NCBI GenBank assembly: GCA_037576195.1
Contig: CM075103.1
Location: forward strand, 19,716,001-19,780,000
Length of the DNA stretch: 64,000 nucleotides
Direction of reading: 5' to 3'
Source of the DNA: Phytoseiulus persimilis
Lineage: Eukaryota; Arthropoda; Arachnida; Mesostigmata; Phytoseiidae
Positions 34,861 through 48,000 of this stretch are shown here, in pieces. The notes below the pieces were generated by a model. The model did no database searches. It was not told the origin of the DNA and saw only the letters and a program-made list of their open reading frames with translations. Position 1 is the stretch's first letter; each line of letters starts with the position of its first letter. Both the position numbers and the translations under genes were made by a program.

Positions 34861-37800
34861 GGGAGTTCCACCCGTCTCGTTCGGACGTCCAGTCCAAGAA
34901 CGATGTGGACTAGAATTTCAACACGGAGTATTTCGCTCTATTTCAGATCAACCCTCCCAAATCAGCTTTAGGAGAGGGGATTCCATGGCATCGGTCGAGC
35001 ATCGGCGCTAAGTCAGGAGTAGCATAACTTCCAAATACTATTCCTAGGGGCAACTCCAGAGCGCATGAGTCCAATGATTTTCGAGCGGAAAATGCACGGC
35101 TTCTTCTCTTCCACTCGCGAGCCAATCGTACGAGGCAATGGCCAATGTTTGTACAAGCTGGGGCAGATCGAGGTCCCGATATTTTCCATTCCAGCAGTCG
35201 TTCTAGCAAGCTGGTAGCTATCGTTTATCGTTTATGAAATTAGTAGGCGTTCACGGCAGCCGGTCACTCGTGTGCTTGGCAAGAAATCTTAGAAATTTCT
35301 TTTGGAATTTATCTCTGTCAAGCAGATCAATAACAGGGAACAAATATTCTGGAGCAGGACACATTTCAGACAAAACGTTTTCTGGTCCGCGAGCTTCGCG
35401 ACGTGGTCAGTGAATGATGTGTCGGTCAGACAGCTGATCAAGGCAACAGTCAATGGACACTAGAATGGATCATGTTTTCCATTTGTAAACAAAAACTCCA
35501 GAGCGGACCCTGTGATCCAATAACAGAGTGATTCGAACAAAAACGCTCTCCGCCCATTGCTCGTCTCCAATGTTATTCGCTCACAGGCAATCACTGGAGC
35601 TCGAACGAATTCGGAAATTGACAAATGCGAGGTTGCCAGTGTTTCTCGGAAACGCGAGGCCTCACCAGAAGACGTCCTGATCGGCACTCTAGAAGCGGGG
35701 AGGACTTTCTGGGCGAAAAACTACAGGAGTTCGGCTGACTGCAGAGGTTGCCGCGGGTGCTTCCATATGACGTTTCACGTTGTTTCCCAATCTGAGCGAT
35801 CGATCTCGTATCGAGGAAGAGTTCAAGTAGTAGTAGTAGGGAGGAAGAGTGTGAGTCAAGCGGGGTTTCACTGCATTTGTTTGAGGAACGAGAAATATAG
35901 GGAAAATTCTATTCTGGCAGAACTTCGCTTCTGTGCTAGATAACCTCGAACGTTCGACAGGTAATTTATTTCCCGGATCTGTCTCGTTTCTGATCCACTC
36001 TGAGTCGAGCATTCACGAGTCTTGTCAGAAACTGCGAAATAAATCTTCCCGGGAGTGGCGGCTTTCTCTACCCATGGAGCACTCCGTCCCAGCTCGATTG
36101 TCAGGTACAATGCAGTGGGAGCGTGTGCTTTTTTTCCACAAACGCGAGAGATCGTTTCATCCGGAGAGAGATCATCGAACATCTCTTTACCCCAGAAGCA
36201 CTCCTCCGAGGCTGAAATCGGCAGGAAAATAATTCTCGAAGGATGAGAGAGGTCTATGTACCTGCTGATTTTTTACAACTCGCCTCGTCGGATCACAGGT
36301 CAAGTCCTTGGTATTGCCGCCATTTTATCCGCCATGGATGACACAAAGAGCTGGGCTCAGGTTTGGGGTCGGAAATATCATCATAGATCTCGACTGTCGC
36401 GAATATTGTAAAAGAATCATCATGGATGTCGCGGTGACCCACATTGCGCTTCAGGGGCAACTTCTTATTCCAGCCTCCATGGGGTTCCTAACTATATTCC
36501 GATCGATCGTCGCTGAACACAGAGGAAGCAAATGAATTGGCTTTCGTCCGATCGTCTGCAGTGATCAGAGCTTCCCGAAAACTGGAGGGGGCTGGGTCTG
36601 TTTAAGGACGAACTCCAGGATTGCAATAACCTATGAGACTCCTGTCGGTAAACGCCTGTGCCGACCGTTTTGTATCGTCAACACTGTACAGCAACGGGGA
36701 TCATTCCAACGCTAAGGACAGTCATTCATCGGATACTTGAGCATCCTTCGTGAAGGCAGCCCAGCAATGCTTGCATTAGTGAACCTTGAAACCCACATCA
36801 GAAGCAAAAGATTCTCAAATTACGATTTGGTTCGAGAAAAGAAGTAATGGCAATGCAAGGGGCGTCGAAAACTTCACACGCCCACCCGTTCACTGCGGCT
36901 CGTTTGTGAAGATCAGACGGGAGTTTCTCAACTCATGACTAGCCAACTCATCGAGTACTTTCCCGAAGGAGTCGATCCTGACAACCACGAAATGGATTCG
37001 AAGTGAGCCAGGATTGAGGATCCGCACCGACCCGGAGCTCCATCCCGCTCTGACGGGTCGGTCTCTTCTCTGATTTGAGCACCGAAATTCATTTCGATTC
37101 CGGACTTCCAAAAATAACCTGATCAAGACGGCCGGAACTGTACGGTCGTATTCATGACAGTCGTCACTCATACAGGGAGGAGATTGGTTTCGAGGAGAAA
37201 ATATCATTTGGAGCCTGATCCATATCCGCTAATTCATCTCAGTCGATGTCGAGGATGATTCGATCTTATGGCGAGTATGGTTCGCCTTCGGTTCGTCGAA
37301 GCGGCTAAGGACTGAAGCACATGAATTAGAAGATATCGAATCACAAAAGCGAGTTATCTGTGGACGCGATCAACTTCCGTCGCCAAAATTCTATGTGATG
37401 CGCAATGGGCCACGACAGATCCGTCCCGCTTCGTGAATAAACACAGGCGGACGAGCTCGTGCAAGAAGCGTTCTTGCAATGCAAACAACAACGGCCGCCG
37501 CAACCCCGAAAAAAGGAACGAAGCGCGTTACGACCAAAGTCAGCCGCCGGTTTCGGGTTTCGTGGAGACTAAGCGTCGATTACGATTCACCCCGAGGCAT
37601 TCCACAGAGCAGTGTGGATCTTGATAGCATCAATCGCCGGGCTCGTCCGGTCGTGTTTTCGGTCTGATATCTGAGTATCGGATTCACCATTGGCCGTTGG
37701 ACTCCGAAGTAGTTTGAGGTGACCGCTCGAGCCAGCCGTGGATCGCTCAAAGGGATCTCACCATTCGGATCCCGGATATTTCCAGGATTCCATTCCGATT

Positions 37801-38355
37801 GATTCCTCTCCTTGAAGAGAACATCTGCGAGGTCGGGGAGGGCCTCTGAGTTCCTTGTTCACTGACGCAGTGGAGCGAATGATGTACCAGACGGACCCAG
37901 CCGGAAACCGCGAATGTTTTCTAAAATAATGATCGGGATTCGAAACTTGTGGCGGCGAAATTCTAGAGACTCTCCCGAGCAGACCGGAAGAGCAGCTTCG
38001 AAAGGGAGCCGATGGGAGCCATGTTTTTTCGCCGGAAATCAACGATATCCTCGACAAAACAACTGTTAAGCAGCTGTGAAAGTTATGCAAGCGTCATCCA
38101 CGTGCCCGCACTGGAGCGAAGCCTCCGGCATTTCGAGCTTCTTTTCCATAGATCAATCATGGGGATTCTAGATGCCGAGATGCAGGCCATCGGCTGTAAG
38201 CTTGGCTCGACCCTCGTCGCTCCTAAAAACCATCGACGTCGCTATCATGAACCAGGTACGAGGCTTCGACGACATCCGCTCCCTCAGCATTTTACATCGA
38301 AGGCTTGCGACGTATCGGTTATCAAGATTGGAGCTTCGGTTTCCTCCGCGCAGCA
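34861..38355. other. No recognisable gene
   Basis: No domain-bearing or phase-consistent coding segment seen. At 36316-36337 two CCGCCAT motifs (GCCGCCATTTT and CCGCCATGG) resemble YY1-type core-promoter elements, but no attached gene is evident. Confidence 0.4.
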
Positions 38356-38565
38356 TCATCGTTTACCAGTCACGTCTTGAATCCGAGCCGCCACGAGATC
38401 ACGGCCACCCGATACACGGCGATGATTTATCGCAGTGAATGGAGCATCGCCCTCGTAATGACGATTGACAACGGTCCGAGAGACCGAAGCGTCCAACGCT
38501 CCGATGGCGGATGGGAATCCATCGGATGCGTATGCGCGTACGACCGACATCCATTGCTGTCCACG
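38356..38565 (-). pseudogene. Possible DDE transposase remnant (PIF/Harbinger-like)
   Basis: A 69-codon minus-strand frame contains DGFPSAIGALDASVS, followed about 17 residues later by FTAINHRRVSGGRDLVAAR. This loosely recalls the GFPxxIGAxDxTH ... INxQAV arrangement around the first catalytic Asp of Harbinger transposases. The frame is then broken by stops. No terminal repeats or target duplication were found. Weak resemblance only. Confidence 0.2.
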
Positions 38566-39523
38566 TCAGGCGCCTCAATTACGTTGAATGCAACTGCAAC
38601 CATTGTGATCGATAATGAAGCTGCGTGACGACGAGTCGTAGTTGAAGTCGCTACGGCAACGTTGCGTAACACGAACGCACGAGCAAGCCTGTCGCCCATT
38701 ACCAATCGTTGTGAAAAGGGAGAAGAAAGACCGAGTTCGGGCTCCGTCGGCGAACGCTCTGCTCGACTCCGCTACGCCGGGCTGATGGCCAGCCGATGTT
38801 GGTAAACTGACACCGATTGCTTCCGTGTTGTGCAACATGCCGTACTGCACTGCACACAACAAACAGCTTTGGTCGTGTACCCGACGAGGGCGTGATCAAC
38901 TTCAGGTTGTGATTTTCCTCGTCCAGATCATTCGAGATGAAATTCTCGATCCCTTTGAATTTCAGCGCAACCGAGCGGGGCGAGAGGCGATCCTCCTATT
39001 CTCCTGTACTCTACTTTTCGACCTGAGGAAAAACCTCGATTTTCCCGGCGCCGCGTGCCCACAGCGTCGTTAGCTGGATCGTCCGGGGAAATCGTTATTT
39101 TGACTTTCGATGTTCCTTCACTTTCACCGCAATCGTTCCCGTATCATAAAATGGCTTGGCATAGAATTTGTGGGCCCTAAAAAGCTCCGGAACTCGTGCT
39201 TTCCTCTGTTATCAAATCTGCCATTTCGCTCAGTTTCCCGAAGGCGGACAAGAACATTTGATGAGGGCAATCGAACATTGTCCGGACCTCCCGTTATTTC
39301 TACTGCTTCCGCCGATGTTCCAGGGATACCCGAATTTCGAACGAGAAAGACATTGGTATCACGTGGTATTTGGATAGATACTTGCGATCGAAATGGAAGA
39401 GGGAATCAGGGAAGCTAGGAGACCATCACAGGTGCATCGATCTATCCGTTTTTCCTGAAACTCGCTCGAATGGTCGCGAAACATTCGTGCCGTTCCGACG
39501 ATGTTTTTTTGACACATGAACAG

Positions 39524-39612
39524 TTGCATTCATCTCTTACCCCGGACCGAGGTATTTTCTTGACTTTCCGTTCTCAACGCGCGTGCTGCTCTTGGATCCG
39601 ATACCCGAACAA
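39524..39612 (+). CDS. Possible isolated internal exon
   Basis: A T-rich tract ending in AACAG precedes an open segment whose phase-1 frame reads AFISYPGPRYFLDFPFST. The segment ends at a GTGAGT donor in phase 0. No phase-matched partner exon was found and the sequence is not recognised. Confidence 0.15.
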
Positions 39613-40559
39613 GTGAGTTAAAATAAGGCGCCTTCTGAACAGCTCCCAGTAGCCGGTGAGGTGCTCCTTTCCCCCTCCGTTTTCTTCTTTCGAATGGCTT
39701 TTTGAAACAATTTTCTCACGGATCCACTTCCGCTGCCAATGTTTTGGACGTTCGTCCCACGTCGGACTTGCAGTTTCACCCTATTCCCTCAAAGTGCTTG
39801 TTTCATTCAATTATTCCGTTTTTTTTTAATCCACTTTTCCCAGTTTGTTAAAATTCGAAAATAGCTTTCTCTTTCTCGGGAGGCTTCAAATCGGGGAATG
39901 CGCCATGTGATAAGCGGAACGTAGTACCCTGATATGGCGGCTTCGCTCCACTCGATCCGGGTAACCGAGTAGGCACATGAAATAGTGCAAACTTCCAGGA
40001 GAGGAGCGATGCGGAGTGAGACAGGTAGACTTCGGAGCCTTCTTGGTCTTCATAATTATCCTCATAGCGGGCCCGCCAGGGAATTCATACACATCGAATG
40101 ATTTAATGTCACATTTATGGGCATTTTACGCCCACTGACGCTGAACAACGGGCCGGATCAGTCCAAAAGGAGAGGAGCCGAACATTTTGGAAGCCGAATT
40201 TCTTCTTCTCCGCGGACTTTCTCGCTTCGGAGATGGGATGGACTCTTTGACGGAATCTGTGGCTGTTTGCATTACTTTTTGCTGCATCCATCCTTTGATT
40301 CTCGAACGGAGGTTGACGATTACTTCAGAGCTGTCTCGTTGCTTTTGAGAAGGTTCCGTGATTACTGACAGCTCTCGTCGACGAAAAGCAGGTCGGAAGT
40401 TCTTCCACATCGGGCTTGAGACCGCTCTAGACGGCAATTTCTGATGTGACTTTCATGGAACAAGGTCGTACACCCGAACGATTCGCTCTATCGAGCTCGG
40501 CGGCGAAGTCGTGGCATTTCATTCAAGTGCTGAGCGAGTCGGTCGTTGGCAAAGCTCGG

Positions 40560-40579
40560 TTTTTTTTTCTTTTTTTTTT
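40560..40579. repeat. T-rich homopolymer tract
   Basis: Nineteen T broken by one C. Confidence 0.9.
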
Positions 40580-41688
40580 CTTCGCGATTTTCTCAGCTCC
40601 GGGTGAAACTACCCGTGAAGAAAACTAAAAACGGGGCCTCTCGAAGGTAATCTCTGCCATCTTCTACCGAATTCGTGATTCCTCCTTGTTGTTCAAAAGC
40701 ACAGTTGTACAGAACAACGAGGCGTGCGACTCTTCCGCTGTCATGGAAGCATTCGATGGAATTCATCAGAAGGCGATCGAGCGCATTCCAGCCGAATGTG
40801 GTCCAGCCGATCGGGATCGATCGCTCCTCCGACTTCCTCTCTCGTGGGAGAGCACTTCTCCACGGGAAAATCGGCGCATATTCCACGGGCGAGAACGGCA
40901 GTTTTTCTTCGTTCGGAAGGGATGAAATCAGCCATAAAAACTCCCGAAATTCTCCGTCATCCACGCAAGGCCGTCCCTACAATACGGAATCGTACACGAC
41001 GATTTCTCGGCCACGAAGAGTGCGACGAAACGGAACTCGATTCTCGTGATCAAAACAAACAAAAGTCACAGCCGTCGAGCCAGAAACTTTCTCCAGGCCA
41101 GAAGGAACGAAAGTCGGAACGTTAACTTAACTACGTAGTTTACCCCCGATTCACAGAGATCAAACTAGCGTCGCACGATCATCAGCTGGGAAGCACTGTT
41201 TCGAAGGAAATGAGGAGCGAAAGTGAAGGGAAACCTCGGAATAGCTTCGATGGAGTCGTCAACGGATACCGTTTCCGCTGAGGCCGAAAGACGCCACCAG
41301 AATTTTTTGTTGCTCTTTTCTGGCTTTCCCTGGCGATTGACGCTGGTTTGGATTGAAGATTTAGGAGCTCAAGGTCAAGAATGTTATCATGTCTCCGTCC
41401 GTTTCTCTCCTGGAGCTGATTGTTCCAGCACGAGTTCGCTAGCTAGCCTCCACCGAAAACTGAAAGCATCAAACACAACTTGACATAGTTATGGAGAACC
41501 TCCAATCGACGCCGATTCGGAAATCATCGTCTTGAGAAGAGCTTCGATGCTCGAATCTTGGCCCGAGTTGATGAGAAGCGATTCACGGATGCGTTCAGTG
41601 CGTGACTACCCTCCTCAAGACCCTCGCGAAGACTTCGGTTCCAGCTCAACCTGTGCACGGCTTTAATCGAGAGGTGAAGTGAGCAGAA

Positions 41689-42005
41689 ATGGACTACAAC
41701 GAAGCCTCGTCAAATATGAACCAAATTTTCGTAAGCGGAGCCGCTCAATCCCCGAATAAGTCAACGGGGCGTCGTTGCTCTCGCGGTGGCCCTTCGTCGT
41801 TTATCGCATTACCTTAGAAGAAACCTCAGAAGTGTGCTTTCCATAACTGTTTTAAGCATTCGGGATGATGCAGAGCCAGCTTTCTTCCAAGTCGTTCACT
41901 TCCCCCGCTCCGGGGGAGAATCAAAGCCCTCCTGGTGGCTCGGATGGCCCGGACTCGATCCATGGAATTCGCCGCACTCGGGCCCTCGTTGGACTGGCCA
42001 TATGA
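41689..42005 (+). CDS. Possible two-exon hypothetical gene or 5' exons of a larger gene
   Basis: Exon 41689-41730 starts MDYNEASSNMNQIF and ends at a GTAAGC donor in phase 0. After a 143-bp intron with a plausible branch point (CATAACTG), exon 41874-42005 continues SQLSSKSFTSPAPGENQSPP and stops at TGA. The 57-residue product is Ser/Pro/Gly-rich and unrecognised. It has splice-site support but no homology. Confidence 0.22.
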
Positions 42006-44248
42006 GCCGAAGATCGTATCTTGAGCCTTTCAAGACTCCCCATCTTCTCTGCGACCTCTGGCGAACCGCTGGCTTGCCCCGATGCTTCTGACCGAATTCC
42101 TGTTCGCGAGTTGGGATTTTTTTCGTCTGTGTCGAATTTGCAGACGTTGCCCTCGATGAAAAGGTGTTTTGTACGCTGCTTTTCATGTTTCAGCCTACAG
42201 CGTTGAGGTTTTTCACTTTTATTTCTTGTTGTAGAGTTCTCGCGATTCAACTAGTAAGACAAATCGTCTTCCCGGTCTGAAGTTTTTGCTCTGATTCTTA
42301 TTATTTCATTGTTCCCGCAGCTCCTGTTTTTTTTTGTTGTTGCTGCACTTGGACTAGCAAGGACTCGATATATCTCAATTCAGACCTCACAGGAGCCGAA
42401 GGCACTTGATCCCTCAGCGGAGTGAATGATGACGACCACACACGTTCTTTTTTTGCCCGTCTCGATTCCGATCGAATCGGGGCTTCTATTTGGTTAATTG
42501 CCGTTCGTATACTTCTAGCCTCTCATCTTCTCATCCCTCCAACCATCCACATACTTGGGCAGTCAAAAGACGAACAAGCGTCTTCAAGTGCACTTGGCGG
42601 ACCTAGAGCCACTTGGACTCCCATTGGCACAGAGAGGGCCGTTATGTCAGGAACATTTCCCCCCTTGAGGGTTTTGTCAACTTGAGCGAAACGGTGGAAG
42701 TGTTCTGGAGGAGTCGGGAGAAGTATTCAGTTTTCTGGGGGAATTTCAAATCACTATCGAGTTTTGTTGAGGAAGTTTGGACAACGTTGTGGACGCCGAC
42801 GGTGAACGGAGTCAGAGTGAATGCTTTAAGACACTCTCACCATCGTAGCGGGTACAATGGTCTAGCTGACCATCGCCGCGCATCGTGGCAGCTGTTGTTT
42901 CTTCCATTCTCAAACTTACCTGGAACGGAAGGAAGAGCTTTGTTACGAACCGGTATAAATGAATAATGAGCGGAGACAATTAGCATGCAACTGCGGTTGT
43001 TAGGGAGCCGTCAATGAGTAATAACTTCTGTCATTAGTCGTGGCGGCCCGTAGCCACAATGGAACGATAATGTATGACTCCTTTCAAGAATGGCTCTCCA
43101 CTGAAAAAACATTTTCACGCCGCGCGGGGAAACGACTCCGCGAGTCCTCCATAAAAACTGCACCCCATGCTCTCAGCTCGAACACAGGTCGGGTGACTGC
43201 GGGCATTATATGTGGATGAATGACACGCAACATTGATTGCCGAAGATGATTCCTGGGCGAGAGAATCGGTGGCTGACAACAGTCGGGGACATTACTTCCC
43301 GGGTGGGAGACGGGAATCGAACTTCTCGGCAGAGCGGCGGAATAAGGGTTTCGCACAGATTCCCACCGCGGTGTGGCCGAGAACCACCGCTTGTCGGTGT
43401 ACGAATGCAGTGCGTCGGCTCGAAGATTCGTTGTTCACTCGACCGCGATGGAGCTGTCATGGCGTTGCATCACGTCACGTCAAGACCGGTCACGTCTCTG
43501 CTTAGTGTTCGTCGTTTTGATTGAGACTCCGTTCTCTTCAAAGCTCCGCAAAAACAAGTAAATCTTTCGAAATTCTCGTCTTCGTGTTTTGCCCCCATCT
43601 CCACCTCTCGCCAGGCTGGCAGCCACTCGAGCCACGGCTGCTCCTCGCGCCCGCCCTTCTCAACCTCAGGCCCTTCTGTTTTTTCTTCTCTTCCCTCAGT
43701 TTTTATCTCGCTTTTCTCCATCGTTCTTTCTGTGCAGACAGAGCTCGTAAACAGCGGAATTCACTGAGGGAGGCACTTCGTTGAGAATTCCTGTCGGTCG
43801 GCGAAGTCTCTGAAGGTGGAAGGCCGCCGATGCTGGTGGACGAAGACGAGCGGGACGGCGCGTCCCGAGGACGCCGACGTACGAAAGAAGTGCTCGGACG
43901 GCGCATGAACGGAGTCTTCGGGCGAAGCTGAGATTTAATTCACACAACCGCCGAGGCGCCTCACGTTTTGGCGGCTGGCAGCTCTGCTTTCCTCCTTCGG
44001 CCAGACACGCCTTGGCCAAGCAGCCGCCGCACAAACAACTAGATTGTCGGCACCTCATAACCAACCAATGATCATCGACAGCAGAAGCATCCACCTAAGA
44101 TTCTTCTGCCCATCAGCTGATCGGAGGAGTCAGTGGACCCGTGCTTCTGTCCGAAAAGCTCGTCGCGTAGAAATAGGATCAAGTTGGAGCGGCACAGTCT
44201 GGAATCCCTAGCAGGTCGGATCCGTGTCAGGCGCGTTTGCTTGCGAAC

Positions 44249-44773
44249 ATGCCGGAACTTGTCCCGAAAGTTCCGCTGACTGCTACTGGATACCTCGCAA
44301 ACCCACTCGCCCTGAAACTCGAGTGAGTTGATGCGTGCACTTTGAGACCAGGCGTGGCTGCTGGTGGACAAACACCGCTCGCATGCGTCCTTTCTGACTT
44401 TGCCTCTCACTGAGTTGGCGAGGTGTATAGGGACTGCAAAACATTTGAGGCTGCTCTGCAGATTTCAGGCAGGACAGAGAGATTACACCGACCGTTTGAT
44501 TGTCGGCAGAGCAACTGCGACACCGGCCTCTGCGGCTCGAACGTCGTTGGCGCGATTGTCATAGTCATGAAGCATCAGAGGTGTTCGTTCAAGGGTCAAA
44601 TTGGTGATCAGCAGCAGTACGCTTCCGGCAGGACGAAAACGTCGATTATTTTCTCACTTGAGCGTTCAAATTTTCATAACGACATCGAAGTCCCTTGGCC
44701 ACTCGAAGAAGAGGCTTCGGACGATGTTTGCGTGGAACATCTGAGAGAATCAGCAGTCGTCATGTTGTGCTGA
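44249..44773 (+). CDS. Possible two-exon hypothetical protein, 138 residues
   Basis: Exon 44249-44322 (MPELVPKVPLTATGYLANP) ends at a GTGAGT donor in phase 2. An acceptor at 44429-44430 (TATAG) continues in frame from 44431 to a stop at 44773. The second exon encodes EDCKTFEAALQISG, a short Cys-containing stretch and an acidic C-terminus. No family recognised. The opposite strand is also open over part of this span, so the direction is uncertain. Confidence 0.22.
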
Positions 44774-45003
44774 CGAAGACCGAGATGACAATGCGTCCGT
44801 ATGACGGCTTCCATGAAGACGACCATTTCCAGTTAATAAAGATTCGTTCCGTCCGATTCGACGCAGAATCGTCCTTCAGTCAACTCCGCTTTGGGAAGCG
44901 AACGGAAAGCGGTGAAACGTGAACATCTCCGTAGGACCTACGACAAAAAAAAACACTTCCCGTGACTTTATTTTTCTAGAAAAGAGGAGATTTCGGCTTC
45001 AAT

Positions 45004-45017
45004 CCCCCCCCCCCCCC
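45004..45017. repeat. C homopolymer run
   Basis: Fourteen consecutive C on the plus strand. Confidence 0.9.
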
Positions 45018-48000
45018 TCGACGAATTTCACATCGGGCTCAATAAGCCCACATGTTTCGCGCGCGATCGAAACGAGACCTCAAAGTTCTGACCCGGGTAC
45101 CGAGAGAGTTTCGAGCTGGCGATTGTAACCTTCAGGAGTTCATTCAGGTGATGTTCTTGAGCTGAGTGGGGAAGGATTGTTAACACGGAGGAATTCTGCT
45201 TGGGGCGTGGTCGGCATAATGCGAGCGCGGGAACGCTCTCATCGGTGTCTGAGACCGCGGCGCGTGCACCCCTAAAAGCGCTGGGGGCGACCCGAGCGAT
45301 CCGGCGAAATGACCATCACCCTGGCGATGATGGTTACGATGATCAACCCTAGGGGAGCTACCGACCGCGCGTCGAAAGAATTACGGCTTATCCCGAAGCT
45401 TCTTCGGGCCACACTCTTTTCGGTTCCATAATCGTCTCAATGTTCGATATTCTTCTTGATCGTCCACGAAACATTTCATTCTCGGGGGAGCGGCGAACAG
45501 CTGGAGTGCTCTGAGGATTTCTCTTTCGTTTCGAGAGCTCTCCCTAACTTTGCCCAAATTCGATGATTTATATGAGTCCAAACTGGGGTCAGAGAATCGA
45601 AACGGTCGGATGCTCATCTGAGAAATTGATGCTTCGTTTTCGCGAGTCATCTTCCTCTCTGCGGGCGAGACGCCTCCCGGAGTCGAAAGTGTCCGTTTCT
45701 CGGCCGATCCGAGCATCATGAAGGTTTGAAAACAGAATCAAAGAACTCATCCCACAACAGAAGTCCGTGCAATGACAGAACAAGATTTGAAGTGGCGAAG
45801 AACGCGCGACATCGATCGGATAGTTGGCAATTCGACGCTCCGACATAGGCTCTTTCATATCTCCTCCTGTTCGCTCACAAGCAGAAACTGACCCCTATCA
45901 GGAACGAAAATCGTTCGGGAACAATGTGGAGGTGCGCGCGCACCTGAGCGTAACGTCAGAAGTTGTACCGGAACTCTGGAAGTCTCATTAGGTGACCCAG
46001 ATCGTATTCATCGCCACGTCGCAGCTTTGTTTCAGCAGTTGCTGCTCAGAACAACGACTTTCGTTGAGAACAGAAGCACCGGGGCGGATTTCGGTTCTCG
46101 GCGCTGTCAGTAGGCTTCTGCTGGAACTTCCTCTCACTCATTGTCAGTGAGGGCGGAATTCATGAACCCTGATGGAGGTGGGAGAGGGACCGACTCGGAT
46201 TTCGAATTCTTCCCGGTTCGGAGCCGATGCAGAACTCGAGCCCAGACTCTTTCTCGTAGAACATCGCGGAAAGCGCAGGCTCCCTCGACTCACCTTGGCT
46301 TCTCGGAAAGTTCTTGGAAGCCAATCCGCTCGAACTCTGGAGAGCGACTAGTTAGCTCTGGAGTTAGTTTGCTGTAGGTCACTGACCTCATTTCGATTCG
46401 AGAACTCCCCATCCACAGCTTCAACCTAGACGGAGTGTAGCTCAATCCGTAATCGATTCGACTCTCTGCATCGGGAGAGCGGCTGCTCGCAACAGCTCCC
46501 GGAATCGATTTGGGCTCGCGTTCTCGATCTGCCGCATATTCATCTCATCGATCCCACGAAGGGAGAGAGCTGACTTCGAAAAGTTGGGGGCCAAGGAAGC
46601 GAGTTCCGGTGTCTGGGACCGGGCAGCTCACTCCCAAGTCTCTGAAGCTTCGGACATTCTATATCTTCGACTTCTTTAGGGTCGGGTTTGATGCAGTCAG
46701 GGAGAAAGAGGAGGGGAGGAAGCGATCACATCGTTGGTTCACGTACCGATGTCCCGGGAACAGGGAACCTCTCGGTCAGCCGAAACTTCTGTGGAGCTGA
46801 TTCCCAGTCGTTCGACCCGGAAGACTCCAAGAGAAACGATCCGAAGAGAAAATACACCCACTGTCAACGTTGCCCACATGCTTTCCACGAGAGGGAGAAG
46901 GAAGAGAAAACGTCGCCCCGATTTCAGGGTTGCTTCGAGATGTTTCTGCTCACGATCCGGATGCACACTGTCCTCTCTTCCGTGCGGCCGAAGTCCCCCC
47001 ATATTCGGGACACAGGAGTCGAGAGAACGACCTCGAATATGAACGAAAGTTCAACCGAAGCCGGCGTTGGCAAACCTCGGATGTACCTGAATCCGATTTC
47101 GGCCAATCGGAATAGAAGCGCCCGGTTGAACTCTTCCGCTGCTGATTTTTCGGTCGCAAAGTCTCGGTCTCAAGGGTTCCTCGCCCGGATTGCGCAACAA
47201 TCGACTCGAACGAAAAATCCCCGGAGCGGATTGCCACGAAATCGATAACTCCGCTGGCAACGACAACAGCGGAAGCAAGGAGACAGCAACAATAGCAAAA
47301 GCAACAGCGACAACAAAAGCTACGAAAACAACATCTGAACGACAGCGCAGAAATCGTTCGCCCGTCCGGCGGCGAGAGAAGACGTTCGATATGCAGGTTT
47401 CGATGAAGATTGAGGGATTGAAAGTGCGGAAGGCCTCTGGCGCGCTTGGCGAAAGACTTCAAAGCGATCGAAAGAAAGTCCAACAATGCATCCAACCAGC
47501 TCGTTGGTTCGTCGGACCCTCAAATAGACGACCAGTTAGGTAGGTTGTGAGTTTGTTGTTTTTCGCCGTAGCTTCTCCCCTTTTTTTTCTTCTCATGGGA
47601 AAGCCCATCCGCCCCTCACGGCCGGCGCTTCCGCTAATAAATAGCAGGTACATCAACAATGGAATTAGCCGCTTCGAAAGTTGAGCAAGCATGAAATCGT
47701 AATAAAGTGAAATCACGTGAACCAGCGGGGAGCCTGCTCCCCCCGGGACCCGAGCTGGGGCTAGAACGCCAGTTGAGTGAGGGGAGTTGAATGCGCTGCC
47801 AATGACGGTGTACTCGTTCTACCGTTTATGGAACGAGAGGCTCGAGTTCCCGCGCAGCGGGAGAGAGACACCCCAGCTGAGTTGGATATAAAGAGTTCCG
47901 TCGGGAACTGCGAGCCGCAGCAGCTCATGAAGTTCCAGGAAACGGTTTGGAACATTCGGTCGGAGAGAATATTTCACGAGACTGATGCCGAACAGGGAAG

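Noticed and set aside
43297..43330. tRNA-like T-arm sequence (GTTCGATTCCCG on the minus strand)
   Set aside because: The flanking bases do not form the T stem, and no A box or cloverleaf is present.
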